DNA of 64,000 nt, taken from contig NZ_NBXD01000026.1 in assembly GCF_003399645.1 (NCBI RefSeq), positions 59,965 through 123,964 of the forward strand. Direction: 5' to 3'. The notes beneath the pieces are model-generated. The model saw only the letters and a list, made by a program, of their open reading frames with translations, had not been told where the DNA came from and ran no database searches. The translations under genes and the position numbers were made by a program. Below, piece after piece: positions 8,213-16,616 of the stretch (within the stretch, counting starts at the first letter, position 1; every line of letters starts with the position of its first letter). The DNA comes from Subtercola boreus (GTDB taxonomy: Bacteria; Actinomycetota; Actinomycetes; Actinomycetales; Microbacteriaceae).

Positions 8213-8277
8213 GAGGGGTGTTCTTCCTTACGTTGTGGCCGGGTTCAACCGCGCGGAGCGCGCGTCGCCAGCCGGTA

Positions 8278-8358
8278 TTCGGAGCGGTCTGCCAGTCGGA
8301 GCGGTCTGCCAGTCGGAGCGTTCTGTCAGTTGGAGCGTTCTGTCAGTTGGAGCGTTCC
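8278..8358. repeat. 17-bp tandem repeats, about 4.7 copies
   Basis: Units beginning at 8278, 8295, 8312, 8329 and 8346 with consensus GTCGGAGCGKTCTGYCA. They lie between fprA and the polyprenyl synthase, and the last units run over the synthase stop codon (8343). Confidence 0.9.
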
Positions 8359-9443
8359 ACCATCGTTGCGGCGAACCGCACCAGGGTCTTCTTGACCGTG
8401 CCCTCGGGCAACGGGTCGAGGGCCGCCACGGCGTCGGCAGCGAAGCGGCGCGACTCGGCGACCGTCTCCGCCGTGACCGGATGCGCCCGGAGCTCGGCGA
8501 TCAACGCGTCGACCTCAGCGGCCGGCGTCACCGCGATGGTGGCCGGGTCGAGCCGGCGCAGCAGGTCGGCGGCTCGGGGATCGGTCGCGGCATCCCGTCG
8601 CAGGTACAGCAGCGGCAGAGTGACCACACCGGCCCGGATGTCGGTGCCCGCCGTCTTGCCCGTCGCATCGCTCGCGGGCGCGAGGTCGATCACGTCGTCG
8701 ACGAGTTGGAACGCGATGCCGATCTTCTCGCCGAAGTCGAATACCGGCTGTTCGTACTCGTGCGGCGCGCGCGAGACGAGAATGCCGAGCTGTGCCGAGG
8801 CGGCAATGAGCGACCCGGTCTTGTCGGCGAGCACCTGCAGGTAGTGGACGATCGGGTCTTCGGTGTCTCGCGGACCGACCGTCTCGTGCAACTGGCCGAG
8901 GCAGAGGCGCTCGAAAGTGTCGGCCTGCAACCGGATGGCCCGTTCCCCGAGAATCGAGAGCAGCTTGGAGGCCCGCGCGAAGAGCAGGTCGCCGGTGAGG
9001 ATGGCGATCGAGTTGCTCCACACCGTGTGGGCGGTGGGAACGCCACGGCGCTGCTCCGCTTCGTCCATCACGTCGTCGTGGTAGAGCGAGGCGAGATGGA
9101 TGAGTTCGATCGAGGTGGCGGCGGTCACGACATCGTCGGTCACGCCCTCGCCGAGCTGGGCGGTGAGGAAGGCGAGCAGCGGGCGCACGCGCTTTCCGCC
9201 GGCGTCGAGCAGGTAGCGCGCCGAGACCTCGGCCATTCCGTCGTGGAAGACGGTCTCGGCGACGAGGCGCTCTTCGAGAAGCACGATGCCGTCTTCGACC
9301 GCCTTGGCGGCCCGTCGGTCGTCACCCGTCGAGAACAGCCGCTCGGCCAGAGTGAACGGCGACGACGAAGACGGGGTGCGGCGGGCGCTCTTGGTCGAAG
9401 AAGAGGCCCCGGCGGTCGTCAGGGGCCAGTTGGCCTTGTTCAC
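8343..9443 (-). CDS. Polyprenyl diphosphate synthase (menaquinone side chain)
   Basis: A 366-residue trans-prenyltransferase that extends allylic diphosphates with isopentenyl diphosphate. The first aspartate-rich motif DDVMD is at 123-127, preceded by G-G-K-R-V-R-P, and the second, DDVID, is at 249-253. The N-terminal 30 residues are Ser/Thr-rich and likely disordered. The start codon overlaps the stop of menG (ATGA), so both are translated together, which points to making the isoprenoid tail of menaquinone. Chain length cannot be read reliably. Stop and last codons lie inside a 17-bp tandem repeat. Confidence 0.93.
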   Translation of the reverse strand: MNKANWPLTTAGASSSTKSARRTPSSSSPFTLAERLFSTGDDRRAAKAVEDGIVLLEERLVAETVFHDGMAEVSARYLLDAGGKRVRPLLAFLTAQLGEGVTDDVVTAATSIELIHLASLYHDDVMDEAEQRRGVPTAHTVWSNSIAILTGDLLFARASKLLSILGERAIRLQADTFERLCLGQLHETVGPRDTEDPIVHYLQVLADKTGSLIAASAQLGILVSRAPHEYEQPVFDFGEKIGIAFQLVDDVIDLAPASDATGKTAGTDIRAGVVTLPLLYLRRDAATDPRAADLLRRLDPATIAVTPAAEVDALIAELRAHPVTAETVAESRRFAADAVAALDPLPEGTVKKTLVRFAATMVERSN

Positions 9444-10183
9444 GAGGTCAAGCCTACAGAGGGGTCGGAAGCCACAGCGCCGAGGGGTTTGCTTCCCCGA
9501 TGCAGCGCGACGATACCGAAGGTGAGGTTGCGGTAGCCCACGTTCGTGAAGCCTGCCTCGCTCAGCCAGAGGGCCAGCGTCTTCTGATTGGGCCAGTCTT
9601 TGATCGAGTCGGCGAGGTAGGTGTAGGCGTCGGGATTCGAGCTCGCGACCTTCGCGATCGCGGGCATGAACCGCTGCAGGTAGGCGCCGTACCCGACCTT
9701 GATCAGGCCGACCGGCGGCGTGCTGAACTCGCAGATGACGATGCGCCCGCCCGGCTTCGTGACCCGGTAGAGCTCGGCGAGTGCCGTGCGCGGCTCGACG
9801 ATGTTGCGAAGGCCGAAAGAGATCGTGACGGCGTCGAACTCTGCGTCGTCGAACGGGAGGTTCATACCGTCGGCGACGACGAACTCGACGTTGGGGTTGC
9901 CCGCCTGCTGCTTCTTGCCCACCTCGATCATTCCGGGTGAGAAGTCGGCGGCGACGACTTTCGCTCCGCCCGCGGCGAGTGAGGCGCTCGAGGTGCCGGT
10001 ACCGGCAGCGAGGTCGAGGATGCGCTCACCGCGTTTCGGCGCGACCGCTTTCGTTGTCGCCACCCGCCAGAGCAGTGCGTTTCCGACCGAGAGCACGTTG
10101 TTCGTGCGGTCGTAGTGGGTCGACACATCGTCGAACATCGCAGAGACTTGAGCGGGCTGCTTACTGAGGTCGGCCTTGGACAC
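9440..10183 (-). CDS. menG: Demethylmenaquinone methyltransferase MenG/UbiE
   Basis: A 247-residue SAM-dependent methyltransferase for the last step of menaquinone synthesis. It carries the UbiE signatures Y-D-x-x-N-x-x-x-S-x-G near residue 25-34, L-D-L-A-A-G-T-G-T in motif I (about 56-64), D-F-S-x-G-M and I-S-F-G-L-R-N-x, plus G-G-R-[IV]-x-I-x-E-F-S. It starts at GTG 10183. Six bases before it is TAAACT, so the message is probably leaderless. It overlaps the polyprenyl synthase by 4 bases and is divergent from menF. Confidence 0.95.
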   Translation of the reverse strand: MSKADLSKQPAQVSAMFDDVSTHYDRTNNVLSVGNALLWRVATTKAVAPKRGERILDLAAGTGTSSASLAAGGAKVVAADFSPGMIEVGKKQQAGNPNVEFVVADGMNLPFDDAEFDAVTISFGLRNIVEPRTALAELYRVTKPGGRIVICEFSTPPVGLIKVGYGAYLQRFMPAIAKVASSNPDAYTYLADSIKDWPNQKTLALWLSEAGFTNVGYRNLTFGIVALHRGSKPLGAVASDPSVGLTS

Positions 10184-10189
10184 GATCCC

Positions 10190-10195
10190 AGTTTA
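10190..10195 (-). promoter_or_regulatory. -10 element of menG (leaderless)
   Basis: TAAACT on the minus strand, six bases before GTG 10183, with no Shine-Dalgarno. Confidence 0.6.
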
Positions 10196-10271
10196 CGGTG
10201 CCCCGCACGGGCATTCGGCAAAGGCTCAGGATGCGCACAGGGGTAGCGGTGCGGGGCCTCCGGGGCGGGCG

Positions 10272-10277
10272 TAGCCT
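10272..10277 (+). promoter_or_regulatory. -10 element of menF (leaderless)
   Basis: TAGCCT six bases before GTG 10284. The G-rich GAGGGG between them is too close to the start to serve as a normal ribosome site. Confidence 0.55.
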
Positions 10278-10283
10278 GAGGGG

Positions 10284-11540
10284 GTGACCGATTCCCCCCG
10301 CGTGATCCCGCGACTGCACGTCGAGACGTCTCCGGTCGGCGACATCCGGATGCTCATCCCGCTCCTCGACGCACGACACCCATTGCTCTGGATCCGCAAG
10401 GGACAGGGAATGGCGGGTATCGGCGAGGCCCTGCGGCTGGAGTTCACCGGCCCGAACCGCTTCAGCGACGCGTGTGAGGCGTGGCGACAGGTGGCCGCGG
10501 CGGCGACGGTGGTCGATCCCCTGAACTCCCCCGGCACCGGGCTCATCGCGTTCGGCGCGTTCGCGTTCTCGGCACAGTCCCGCCTGTCGAGCGTGATCAT
10601 CGTTCCGTCGCTCGTGATCGGCAAGCGTGACGGGGTCTTCTGGCTGACCCGAGTGACGGTGCAGGGTGCGGAAGTTCAGACCGATCATCCGGTGCCGCCC
10701 GCGGCCACGGGTTTCGGGCCCGAATACCGCATCTCGCTGCTGCCGGGTGCGGCCAAACCCGACACGTATCGCGCTGCGGTCGAGGAGGCCGTCTCGCGCA
10801 TCAACCACGGCGACCTCGAGAAGGTGGTGCTCGCCCGCGACCTCGTGGGTCGCCTGCCCGACGACGCCGACCTCCGCCGGGTCATCTTCGACCTGGCGCT
10901 CGGCTACCCCGACTGCTGGACATTCGCGGTCGACGGCCTCATCGGCTCCAGCCCCGAGACGCTCGTGCGCGTCGACCACGGCACGGTCTCGGCCCGGGTT
11001 CTGGCCGGCACGATCTCCCGCGGACGCGACGCCGAGGCCGACCACGACCAGGCCGTCGCGCTCGCCACCAGCGCGAAAGATCTCGACGAGCATCGCTTTG
11101 CGGTCGCCAGCGTGATGAACGCCCTGGGGCCGCATTCGCGAACCCTGGCCACGAGCGAGATTCCGTTCACGCTCAAACTGCCGAACCTGTGGCACCTCGC
11201 GAGCGACGTCGAGGGTGCGCTCAGCGACGGCAGCACCTCGCTCGACCTGATCGCGTCGCTTCATCCCACGGCTGCGGTGGCGGGAACGCCGACACAGGAT
11301 GCCCTGCAGCTCATCGAGCGTCTCGAACCCTTCGACCGTGGTCGTTACGCGGGCCCTGTGGGGTGGGTCGGTGCCGACGGCGACGGCGAATGGGCGGTCG
11401 CGCTGCGCTGCGCCCAGGTCGACGCGGGCGGCACGATCACCGCGTACGCGGGCGCGGGCATCGTGTCGGAGTCGGACCCCGAGCACGAGCTCATCGAGAC
11501 GAAGATGAAGTTCCGGCCGATGGTGGAAGCCTTCGGCTGA
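10284..11540 (+). CDS. menF: Isochorismate synthase (MenF)
   Basis: A 418-residue chorismate-utilising enzyme converting chorismate to isochorismate, the first committed step of menaquinone synthesis. The C-terminal catalytic domain shows K-V-V-L-A-R near residue 180, R-V-L-A-G-T-I-S-R-G (about 240), L-H-P-T-A-A-V-A-G-T-P, G-R-Y-A-G-P-V-G-W and the terminal G-A-G-I-V-x-x-S-D-P-x-x-E-x-x-E-T-x-x-K. The divergent menG and polyprenyl synthase favour a menaquinone role over a siderophore one. The shared 100-bp region to menG holds both promoters. Confidence 0.93.
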   Translation: MTDSPRVIPRLHVETSPVGDIRMLIPLLDARHPLLWIRKGQGMAGIGEALRLEFTGPNRFSDACEAWRQVAAAATVVDPLNSPGTGLIAFGAFAFSAQSRLSSVIIVPSLVIGKRDGVFWLTRVTVQGAEVQTDHPVPPAATGFGPEYRISLLPGAAKPDTYRAAVEEAVSRINHGDLEKVVLARDLVGRLPDDADLRRVIFDLALGYPDCWTFAVDGLIGSSPETLVRVDHGTVSARVLAGTISRGRDAEADHDQAVALATSAKDLDEHRFAVASVMNALGPHSRTLATSEIPFTLKLPNLWHLASDVEGALSDGSTSLDLIASLHPTAAVAGTPTQDALQLIERLEPFDRGRYAGPVGWVGADGDGEWAVALRCAQVDAGGTITAYAGAGIVSESDPEHELIETKMKFRPMVEAFG

Positions 11541-11545
11541 GCGAG

Positions 11546-11690
11546 TCAGGTCGCGGCGAGCCGGGCCTTTTCGGCGTCGACGTCGTAGTCGGCGGGCGGC
11601 CATTACAGGTCGAGCTTCTGCAGAGCATCCTGAACCAGGTGCTGCACCGCGAGCCGGGCGTACCACTTGTGGCTCGTAAGAGAACCTCAT
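11546..11690 (-). pseudogene. C-terminal remnant of a PPK2-family polyphosphate kinase
   Basis: Read on the minus strand, one frame gives S-H-K-W-Y-A-R-L-A-V-Q-H-L-V-Q-D-A-L then L-D-L-stop-W-P-P-A-D-Y-D-V-D-A-E-K-A-R-L and a normal stop at 11546-11548. This is the conserved end of PPK2-type kinases (K-W-Y-x-R followed by W-P-x-A-D-[FY]-D-V-E-A-E-[KR]-A-R-L). A TAA at 11600-11602 interrupts it and everything upstream of about 11690 is missing, so only about 45 codons survive. Confidence 0.6.
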
Positions 11691-11693
11691 CGA

Positions 11694-12060
11694 CTGCCCA
11701 CACATCCGGTCGTGAATCCGCTCCGTCTCGGCACTGCCGGGAAAGCGGCGTGAGAGGAAGTCGTTGAATCCGCGATCGCCGGCCTGCACGCGAAAGAGAT
11801 TCTCGAGGTACGCGACGAACGCCTCCCACGGGTCGCCTGCGTCGAGCGCCGCCTCAGCGCCGTCGAGGAACTCCTCGAGGCGCGGCTCGAAAGCGGCCAT
11901 GAGCAGATCGACCCGGGTCGGGAAGTGGCGGTAGAGCGTGCCGATCGCGACATCGGCATCACGGGCGATCCGCTCCAGCGAGGCATCCACGCCGCGGGCC
12001 GCGAACTCACAATCTCGGCACCCGGGCGGCCGCGCACGGCTAAACGGTCGAGATCCTCGG
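11694..12060 (-). pseudogene. Broken TetR-family regulator
   Basis: One minus-strand frame (11694 to about 12008) encodes a TetR DNA-binding core: F-A-A-R-G-V-D-A-S-L-E-R-I-A, then V-A-I-G-T-L-Y-R-H-F-P-T-R, then a truncated effector domain. The expected first helix (G-A-E-I-V-S) continues in another frame upstream of about 12010, so a small deletion or frameshift cuts helix 1. The C-terminus is lost where the PPK2 fragment begins. Divergent to an SDR remnant, as TetR/SDR pairs often are. Confidence 0.7.
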
Positions 12061-12112
12061 GCGCGACGCCGCCAGGGCCACGGCGCTCGCCAGCCGGATC
12101 GGCCACGGAGCA

Positions 12113-12310
12113 ACGACGGGCACGGACGGCGCGAAGCCTGCGGGCAAGATCGATGGCAAGGCCGCGGTCATCACCGGCGCGCCAAGCGGTTCTCGCCGAT
12201 CTCGACAGACTCATCGAGACGGTGCGCAGGGAGCGCCAAGGCGTCGATCATCCTGACGGGGTCGCGGCGCCACGGTCATCTGAGCGGAGAGCTGCACGAG
12301 GGACAACGAA
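12113..12310 (+). pseudogene. Degraded short-chain dehydrogenase (SDR)
   Basis: Three SDR-like pieces lie in order but in three frames. I-D-G-K-A-A-V-I-T-G-A-P-S-G (nucleotides about 12149-12190) is the Rossmann N-terminus. V-L-A-D-L-D-R-L-I-E-T-V (from 12189) is the helix usually before the NAG motif. K-A-S-I-I-L-T-G-S (from 12238) is the strand before the catalytic Ser. The spacing is far shorter than in an intact SDR, so internal deletions have removed most of the gene, including the Tyr-x-x-x-Lys site. Confidence 0.5.
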
Positions 12311-12317
12311 GGGATCT

Positions 12318-13010
12318 TCAGCGGCGCCTGACCGAGTAGCGGTGCTCTGGGCGCCCGGTCTGGCCGTATCGCAGCTCCAGCTTCACCGCCCCGACGTGCT
12401 CGAGCTGTGTGAGGTAGCGCTGGGCGGTCGCTCTGCTGATCCCGACCTGCGCGGCGATGTCCGAAGCGGAGAGGCCCGCGCCGGCGCTGATCGACTTGTA
12501 GACGAGTTGCAGGGTCGGGGCGAGATGCTCGAGCTCGGCCGCCTCGCCGGGATTCGGCGCCGGGCGCAACAGGCCGAAAAGGTGGTCGATCTCCTCTTGG
12601 CTGGCGTCCTGCGGCCAGTCGGCGATCTGGGCGCGAGCAGCCCGGACTGCACTCAGGCGATCAGCCAGAGCGGCGAATCCGAACGGTTTCACCAGGTAGT
12701 GCACGACCCCGAGTTGGATGGCCGTGCGCACCGACTCGACATCGGTGGCAGCAGAGATGACGATCACATCGGGCGGGCGGGAGCTGTCGAGCATGTCCCG
12801 TACGACGTCGAGGCCATGGCCATCGGGCAGGTAGATGTCCATCAGCACGAGATCGGGCTGCAGCGCCTGTGCCATCGACAGAGCGGCGGTGGCCGTGTGG
12901 GCCTGTCCGACGACAACGAATCCCGGCACCTTCTCGACGAAACCCTGGTGAACGGAGGCGACCCGGTAGTCGTCGTCGACCACGAGGGTCGTCAGCGAGT
13001 CATCGCTCAC
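12318..13010 (-). CDS. Response regulator, CitB/DcuR family
   Basis: A 230-residue transcriptional regulator. The receiver domain has the acidic pair at 12-13, phospho-acceptor Asp58 (V-L-M-D-I-Y-L-P-D-G) and Lys108 (V-K-P-F). The C-terminal half has a helix-turn-helix (S-A-S-D-I-A-A-Q-V-G-I-S-R-A-T-A-Q-R-Y-L) of the type in CitB/DctR regulators. The ATG overlaps the stop of the sensor kinase by 4 bases, so they form one two-component system. The divergent ABC importer at 14779 is the likely target. Confidence 0.92.
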   Translation of the reverse strand: MSDDSLTTLVVDDDYRVASVHQGFVEKVPGFVVVGQAHTATAALSMAQALQPDLVLMDIYLPDGHGLDVVRDMLDSSRPPDVIVISAATDVESVRTAIQLGVVHYLVKPFGFAALADRLSAVRAARAQIADWPQDASQEEIDHLFGLLRPAPNPGEAAELEHLAPTLQLVYKSISAGAGLSASDIAAQVGISRATAQRYLTQLEHVGAVKLELRYGQTGRPEHRYSVRRR

Positions 13011-14617
13011 GCCGGCACCGGCTGTGGGGTGAATGGGGCGGATGATCGTGGCAGGACGATGACGAACTGTGCCTCCGGCCCTTCCGAGACCGTGATCGTG
13101 CCACCGAGCCCGGCGACGGTGCGCTGCACCAGCGACAGGCCGAGGCCACTGTGCCGAACGATGGATCCCCGTTTGGTCGTGAACCCGTCTCGAAAGACCT
13201 GCGGCATCAGACCTGGCGGCACGCCGGGCCCGTTGTCGCTGACCGTGACCCGCAGTTCGTCGGCGGTCTCGACGATGCCGACCTGCACCCGGCGGGGGGC
13301 GGGCGTTGCGGCGACGGCGTCGAAAGCGTTGTCGATCAGGTTGCCGAGGATGGTGGTGAGCGCCTGTACCCGATCCGGAGTCGCACCCACGCTGGTCTCC
13401 GGATCGATCGTCAACTGGATGCCACGTTCGTTCGCCTCAGCGGACTTTCCGAGCATCAGGCCGACGAGCTGTGGGGCTCGGATGCGGGTGCGGAGGGTCT
13501 GGTCGAGGTCGGCGGCCGTACCGCGGATCTCGTTGATGTACTCGAGTGCCTCCTCAGGACGGCCGAGCTCCAGCAGGCCCGCAATGCCGTGCATACGGTT
13601 GCTGAACTCGTGCTGCTGGGCGCGCATCGATTCGGTCAGGCTGCGTTCTCCGTCGAGTTCGCGGCTGAGCGCCTGCACCACGGTACGGTCCTGGATCGTC
13701 ACCACCACGCCATGGGGCCGGTCCGAGAGGGTCACCGGCATACGGTTCACGACGAGCCAGAAGCTGTCGGTGAGCACGATCTGGTCGGTCACGACGCTCG
13801 TGCCGGTGAGGGCATCCCGTACCGCACCGGGTTGCAGAACGTCTTCGACGCGGTGCCCGACGACGTTGTCTGCGAGCTGCAACAGTCGCTGGGCCTCGTC
13901 GTTGGTCACGCTGATACGCCCGGTCGGGTCGATGGCGATGACGCCCTCACGAATCCCGTGCAGTGTGGCCTCCCGTTCTTGGAGAAGCCGGGCGATCTCG
14001 TCCAGCTCCAATCCGAACGTGCGTTTCTTCAGGAGCGCCGACAGGCCGAACGATGCCAGCGTGCCCAGCAGCAGCATCACGGCAAACCAGATTCCGTACG
14101 ACGGTAGTTGTGCCAGCAGGGCGCTGGAGACCGAATCCTCCTTGATACCGACCGAGATCTCACCGATGAAGGTCTGCCCTGCCGAATACAGAGGAACGAT
14201 GGCGTTGGCCGTGGAACCCGTCGCGCCGTTGTCGACGCGGAGGTGCACCTGACCGTCTGCCGCGATGAGGGGTTCGGACACCGGCTTTCCGATCAGCGCC
14301 TTGTTGGGGTGGGACACCCGCATCGAGTTCGAATCGATCACGACGACGAAGGTGGACCCTGTCTGGGCGACCGTCGCGGTGGCGCGTTGCTGCACGAGCG
14401 CATCGCACGTCGGGTTTCGCGCGGCAAGGCAGGACTGGACCTCGGCATCCTGGGCGAACGTCTGGGCGATGACCGCTGCCCGACCCTGGTATTCCTCGTC
14501 GAGGTGGCCACGCGCCGTCACTGCGAAGAGGAGGAAGCCGATCGCTGTCGAGGCAGTGAGGATCACCAGATGTGCCATGAACATCTGGGTGGAGAGCTTC
14601 CTGATCCGTCTTCGCAT
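13007..14617 (-). CDS. Sensor histidine kinase, CitA/DcuS family
   Basis: A 536-residue membrane sensor: TM1 (about 13-35), an extracytoplasmic sensor domain, TM2 (about 175-195), a PAS domain, and a kinase core with the family H-box Q-H-E-F-S-N-R-M-H, N-box D-N-A-F-D-A, D-N-G-P-G-V and G-L-G-L-S-L-V. CitA/DcuS kinases sense carboxylates outside the cell. The ligand here is unknown. ATG 14617 is preferred over upstream frame extension because it gives a short basic N-terminus right before TM1, and GACAAT lies six bases upstream as a possible -10. Confidence 0.92.
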   Translation of the reverse strand: MRRRIRKLSTQMFMAHLVILTASTAIGFLLFAVTARGHLDEEYQGRAAVIAQTFAQDAEVQSCLAARNPTCDALVQQRATATVAQTGSTFVVVIDSNSMRVSHPNKALIGKPVSEPLIAADGQVHLRVDNGATGSTANAIVPLYSAGQTFIGEISVGIKEDSVSSALLAQLPSYGIWFAVMLLLGTLASFGLSALLKKRTFGLELDEIARLLQEREATLHGIREGVIAIDPTGRISVTNDEAQRLLQLADNVVGHRVEDVLQPGAVRDALTGTSVVTDQIVLTDSFWLVVNRMPVTLSDRPHGVVVTIQDRTVVQALSRELDGERSLTESMRAQQHEFSNRMHGIAGLLELGRPEEALEYINEIRGTAADLDQTLRTRIRAPQLVGLMLGKSAEANERGIQLTIDPETSVGATPDRVQALTTILGNLIDNAFDAVAATPAPRRVQVGIVETADELRVTVSDNGPGVPPGLMPQVFRDGFTTKRGSIVRHSGLGLSLVQRTVAGLGGTITVSEGPEAQFVIVLPRSSAPFTPQPVPA

Positions 14618-14778
14618 CACCTGATTGTCGCACTCGGACGCGTGAGCGGAATGAGCAGAACTCCTGTCTTTCGAGCAGAACCGGCGCATGGCGCAGAAAC
14701 AGGACAACCCAGTCAGCCTGCTGCCACGATCATGACGCACTGACAAGGACGCAGCGCAACGACAGAGAGGTCGAAGAC

Positions 14779-15636
14779 ATGGGTGACAACACCCCCAAGC
14801 GCATTCCGGTGCCGCCCGGAGTTACCGACGAGGGAGCGCGCATCGAGATCGTGGACCTGACGAAGAGGTTCCTGACCCCGAAAGGTGTGCCCTTCACGGC
14901 GATCCGGGATGTGTCCCTGACGGTAGAGCCCGGCCAGTTCTGCGCCATCGTCGGGCCGACGGGCTGTGGAAAGTCGACGACCCTCGCGCAGGTCTCGGGG
15001 CTCGACAAGCCCAGCAGCGGTTCCGTGCAGGTCGGCGGTCACATCGTCGACGGCATCACGAACGGTGTCAGCTACATGTTCCAATCGGATTCGCTCTTCC
15101 CGTGGAAGTCGGTTCTGCAAAACGTGATGATCGGGCCCGTGCTGCTCGGCACTCCGAAGAAACGCGCAGAAACCCTCGCCCGGGACTGGCTGAGGCGGGT
15201 CGGTCTCACCGGGTTCGAAGACCGGTACCCCCACCAGCTCTCCGGCGGTATGCGAAAGCGCTGCGCCATGGCGGCGGCGCTGATCAACAACCCGCGGATC
15301 CTGCTCATGGACGAACCGTTCGGCGCGCTCGACGTGCAGACGAAAGCAATCATGCAGACCGAGCTGCTGGGCCTCTGGGAGGAGCTCCGACCCTCGGTGC
15401 TGTTCATCACCCATGACCTCGACGAGGCGGTGGCACTCTCGGACCGGGTGGTCATCATGACGTCGGGCCCGGGCACGGTGAAGGACATCTTCGACATCGA
15501 TCTGCCGCGACCGCGCGGTGACGTGCAGACGCTGCGGCATGAGCAGCGCTTCATCGAACTGCAGACCAAGATCTGGGAATCCCTGCGCGACGAGGTCACC
15601 CGCGCTTACGAACGCACCGCAGGAGTCGCAGCATGA
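14779..15636 (+). CDS. NitT/TauT-type ABC transporter, ATP-binding protein
   Basis: A 285-residue ATPase of the nitrate/sulfonate/pyrimidine-precursor importer group. Walker A G-P-T-G-C-G-K-S-T (59-67), Q-loop near 102, signature L-S-G-G-M (154-158) and Walker B L-L-M-D-E-P-F-G-A-L-D (175-185) are intact. It is the first gene of a three-gene operon. Its stop overlaps the permease start (ATGA). It is divergent from the CitA/CitB-like system, which may control it. The substrate cannot be assigned from the ATPase. Confidence 0.93.
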   Translation: MGDNTPKRIPVPPGVTDEGARIEIVDLTKRFLTPKGVPFTAIRDVSLTVEPGQFCAIVGPTGCGKSTTLAQVSGLDKPSSGSVQVGGHIVDGITNGVSYMFQSDSLFPWKSVLQNVMIGPVLLGTPKKRAETLARDWLRRVGLTGFEDRYPHQLSGGMRKRCAMAAALINNPRILLMDEPFGALDVQTKAIMQTELLGLWEELRPSVLFITHDLDEAVALSDRVVIMTSGPGTVKDIFDIDLPRPRGDVQTLRHEQRFIELQTKIWESLRDEVTRAYERTAGVAA

Positions 15637-16541
15637 GCACCCTCATTCAGCCCCACGCCGGTATCGGTTCGGCCGGAAAGACCCGCACGGGTTCGTCTGC
15701 GCCAGATTCCGGCTCCGACCTGCAGTCGTCGGCCCGCCGGGCGCGTACCCGCTCCATCATCTGGGTCTGGGTCGGCCGGGCGGCGGTCGCCGTCTTCGTG
15801 ATCGGCGGCTGGCAGCTCTTCACCGAGCTGAAATGGATCGACCCCTTCTTCTATGGCCAACCGAGCCAGATCTGGGACTCCTTGGTGACGCTGTTCACGA
15901 AGGGCACCGCATTCGGATCGATCTGGGACCAGCTCTGGGTCACCGTGCAGGAGGCCCTCTTCGGCTTTCTCTTCGGTTCCATCGCCGGTGTGATCGCCGG
16001 CATACTGCTCGGCTCGAACCGTTACCTCTCCAACGTGTTCAGCCCGTACATCAAGATCGCGAATTCGATTCCCCGAATCGTTCTCGGCTCGATCTTCATC
16101 GTGGCGTTCGGCCTCGGCATCTTCCCGAAGATCCTGCTGGCCGGCGTGCTGGTCTTCTTCGCCGTCTTCTTCAACGCTTTCCAGGGCGTACGGGAGGTCG
16201 ACCAGGGACTCGTCGCGAACGTGCGGGTACTGGGCGCTTCCCCCCTCCAGGTGGCCCGCCACGTCACCATTCCATCGGCGATGACCTGGATCATCGCGAG
16301 TCTGCACACGGCATTCGGTTTCGCGATCATCGGGGCGCTGGTCGCCGAGGTACTGGGAGCACAGAAGGGCATCGGCCTGATCATCAGCCAGTCCCAGGGC
16401 CGCTTCGACCCGAACACCGTGTTCGCCTGCATGGTCATCATGGCCGTCTTCACCCTCGGCGCGGAATACCTCATCACCCTGTTGGAGAAGTCGGTGCTGA
16501 AGTGGCGCCCGCCCGTGCGGTCGGAAGCCCAGTCGATCTGA
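15633..16541 (+). CDS. NitT/TauT-type ABC transporter, permease
   Basis: A 302-residue inner-membrane protein with about six hydrophobic segments. The EAA-loop region (E-V-D-Q-G-L-V-A-N-V-R-V-L-G-A-S-P-L-Q-V) lies near residue 190-210, as in SsuC/TauC permeases. The N-terminal 45 residues are polar. It overlaps the ATPase gene by 4 bases and precedes the binding protein by 75 bases. Confidence 0.93.
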   Translation: MSTLIQPHAGIGSAGKTRTGSSAPDSGSDLQSSARRARTRSIIWVWVGRAAVAVFVIGGWQLFTELKWIDPFFYGQPSQIWDSLVTLFTKGTAFGSIWDQLWVTVQEALFGFLFGSIAGVIAGILLGSNRYLSNVFSPYIKIANSIPRIVLGSIFIVAFGLGIFPKILLAGVLVFFAVFFNAFQGVREVDQGLVANVRVLGASPLQVARHVTIPSAMTWIIASLHTAFGFAIIGALVAEVLGAQKGIGLIISQSQGRFDPNTVFACMVIMAVFTLGAEYLITLLEKSVLKWRPPVRSEAQSI

Positions 16542-16616
16542 CGCGACATCCTGCACCACTCCCCGCACCAGAACTCGCCGGGCGCGACCGTGCCCGGCAC
16601 CACGAAAGGAAAACCC

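Noticed and set aside
8278..8358. Possible CRISPR array
   Set aside because: The units are directly adjacent 17-mers without spacers, and no cas genes are present.
10161..12113. 650-codon minus-strand open frame
   Set aside because: Most of it lies antisense to menF. Only the segment near 11694-12008 carries a real TetR core, treated as a pseudogene.
11925..14252. 775-codon plus-strand open frame
   Set aside because: It runs antisense to the two-component genes, is low-complexity and has no recognisable domain.
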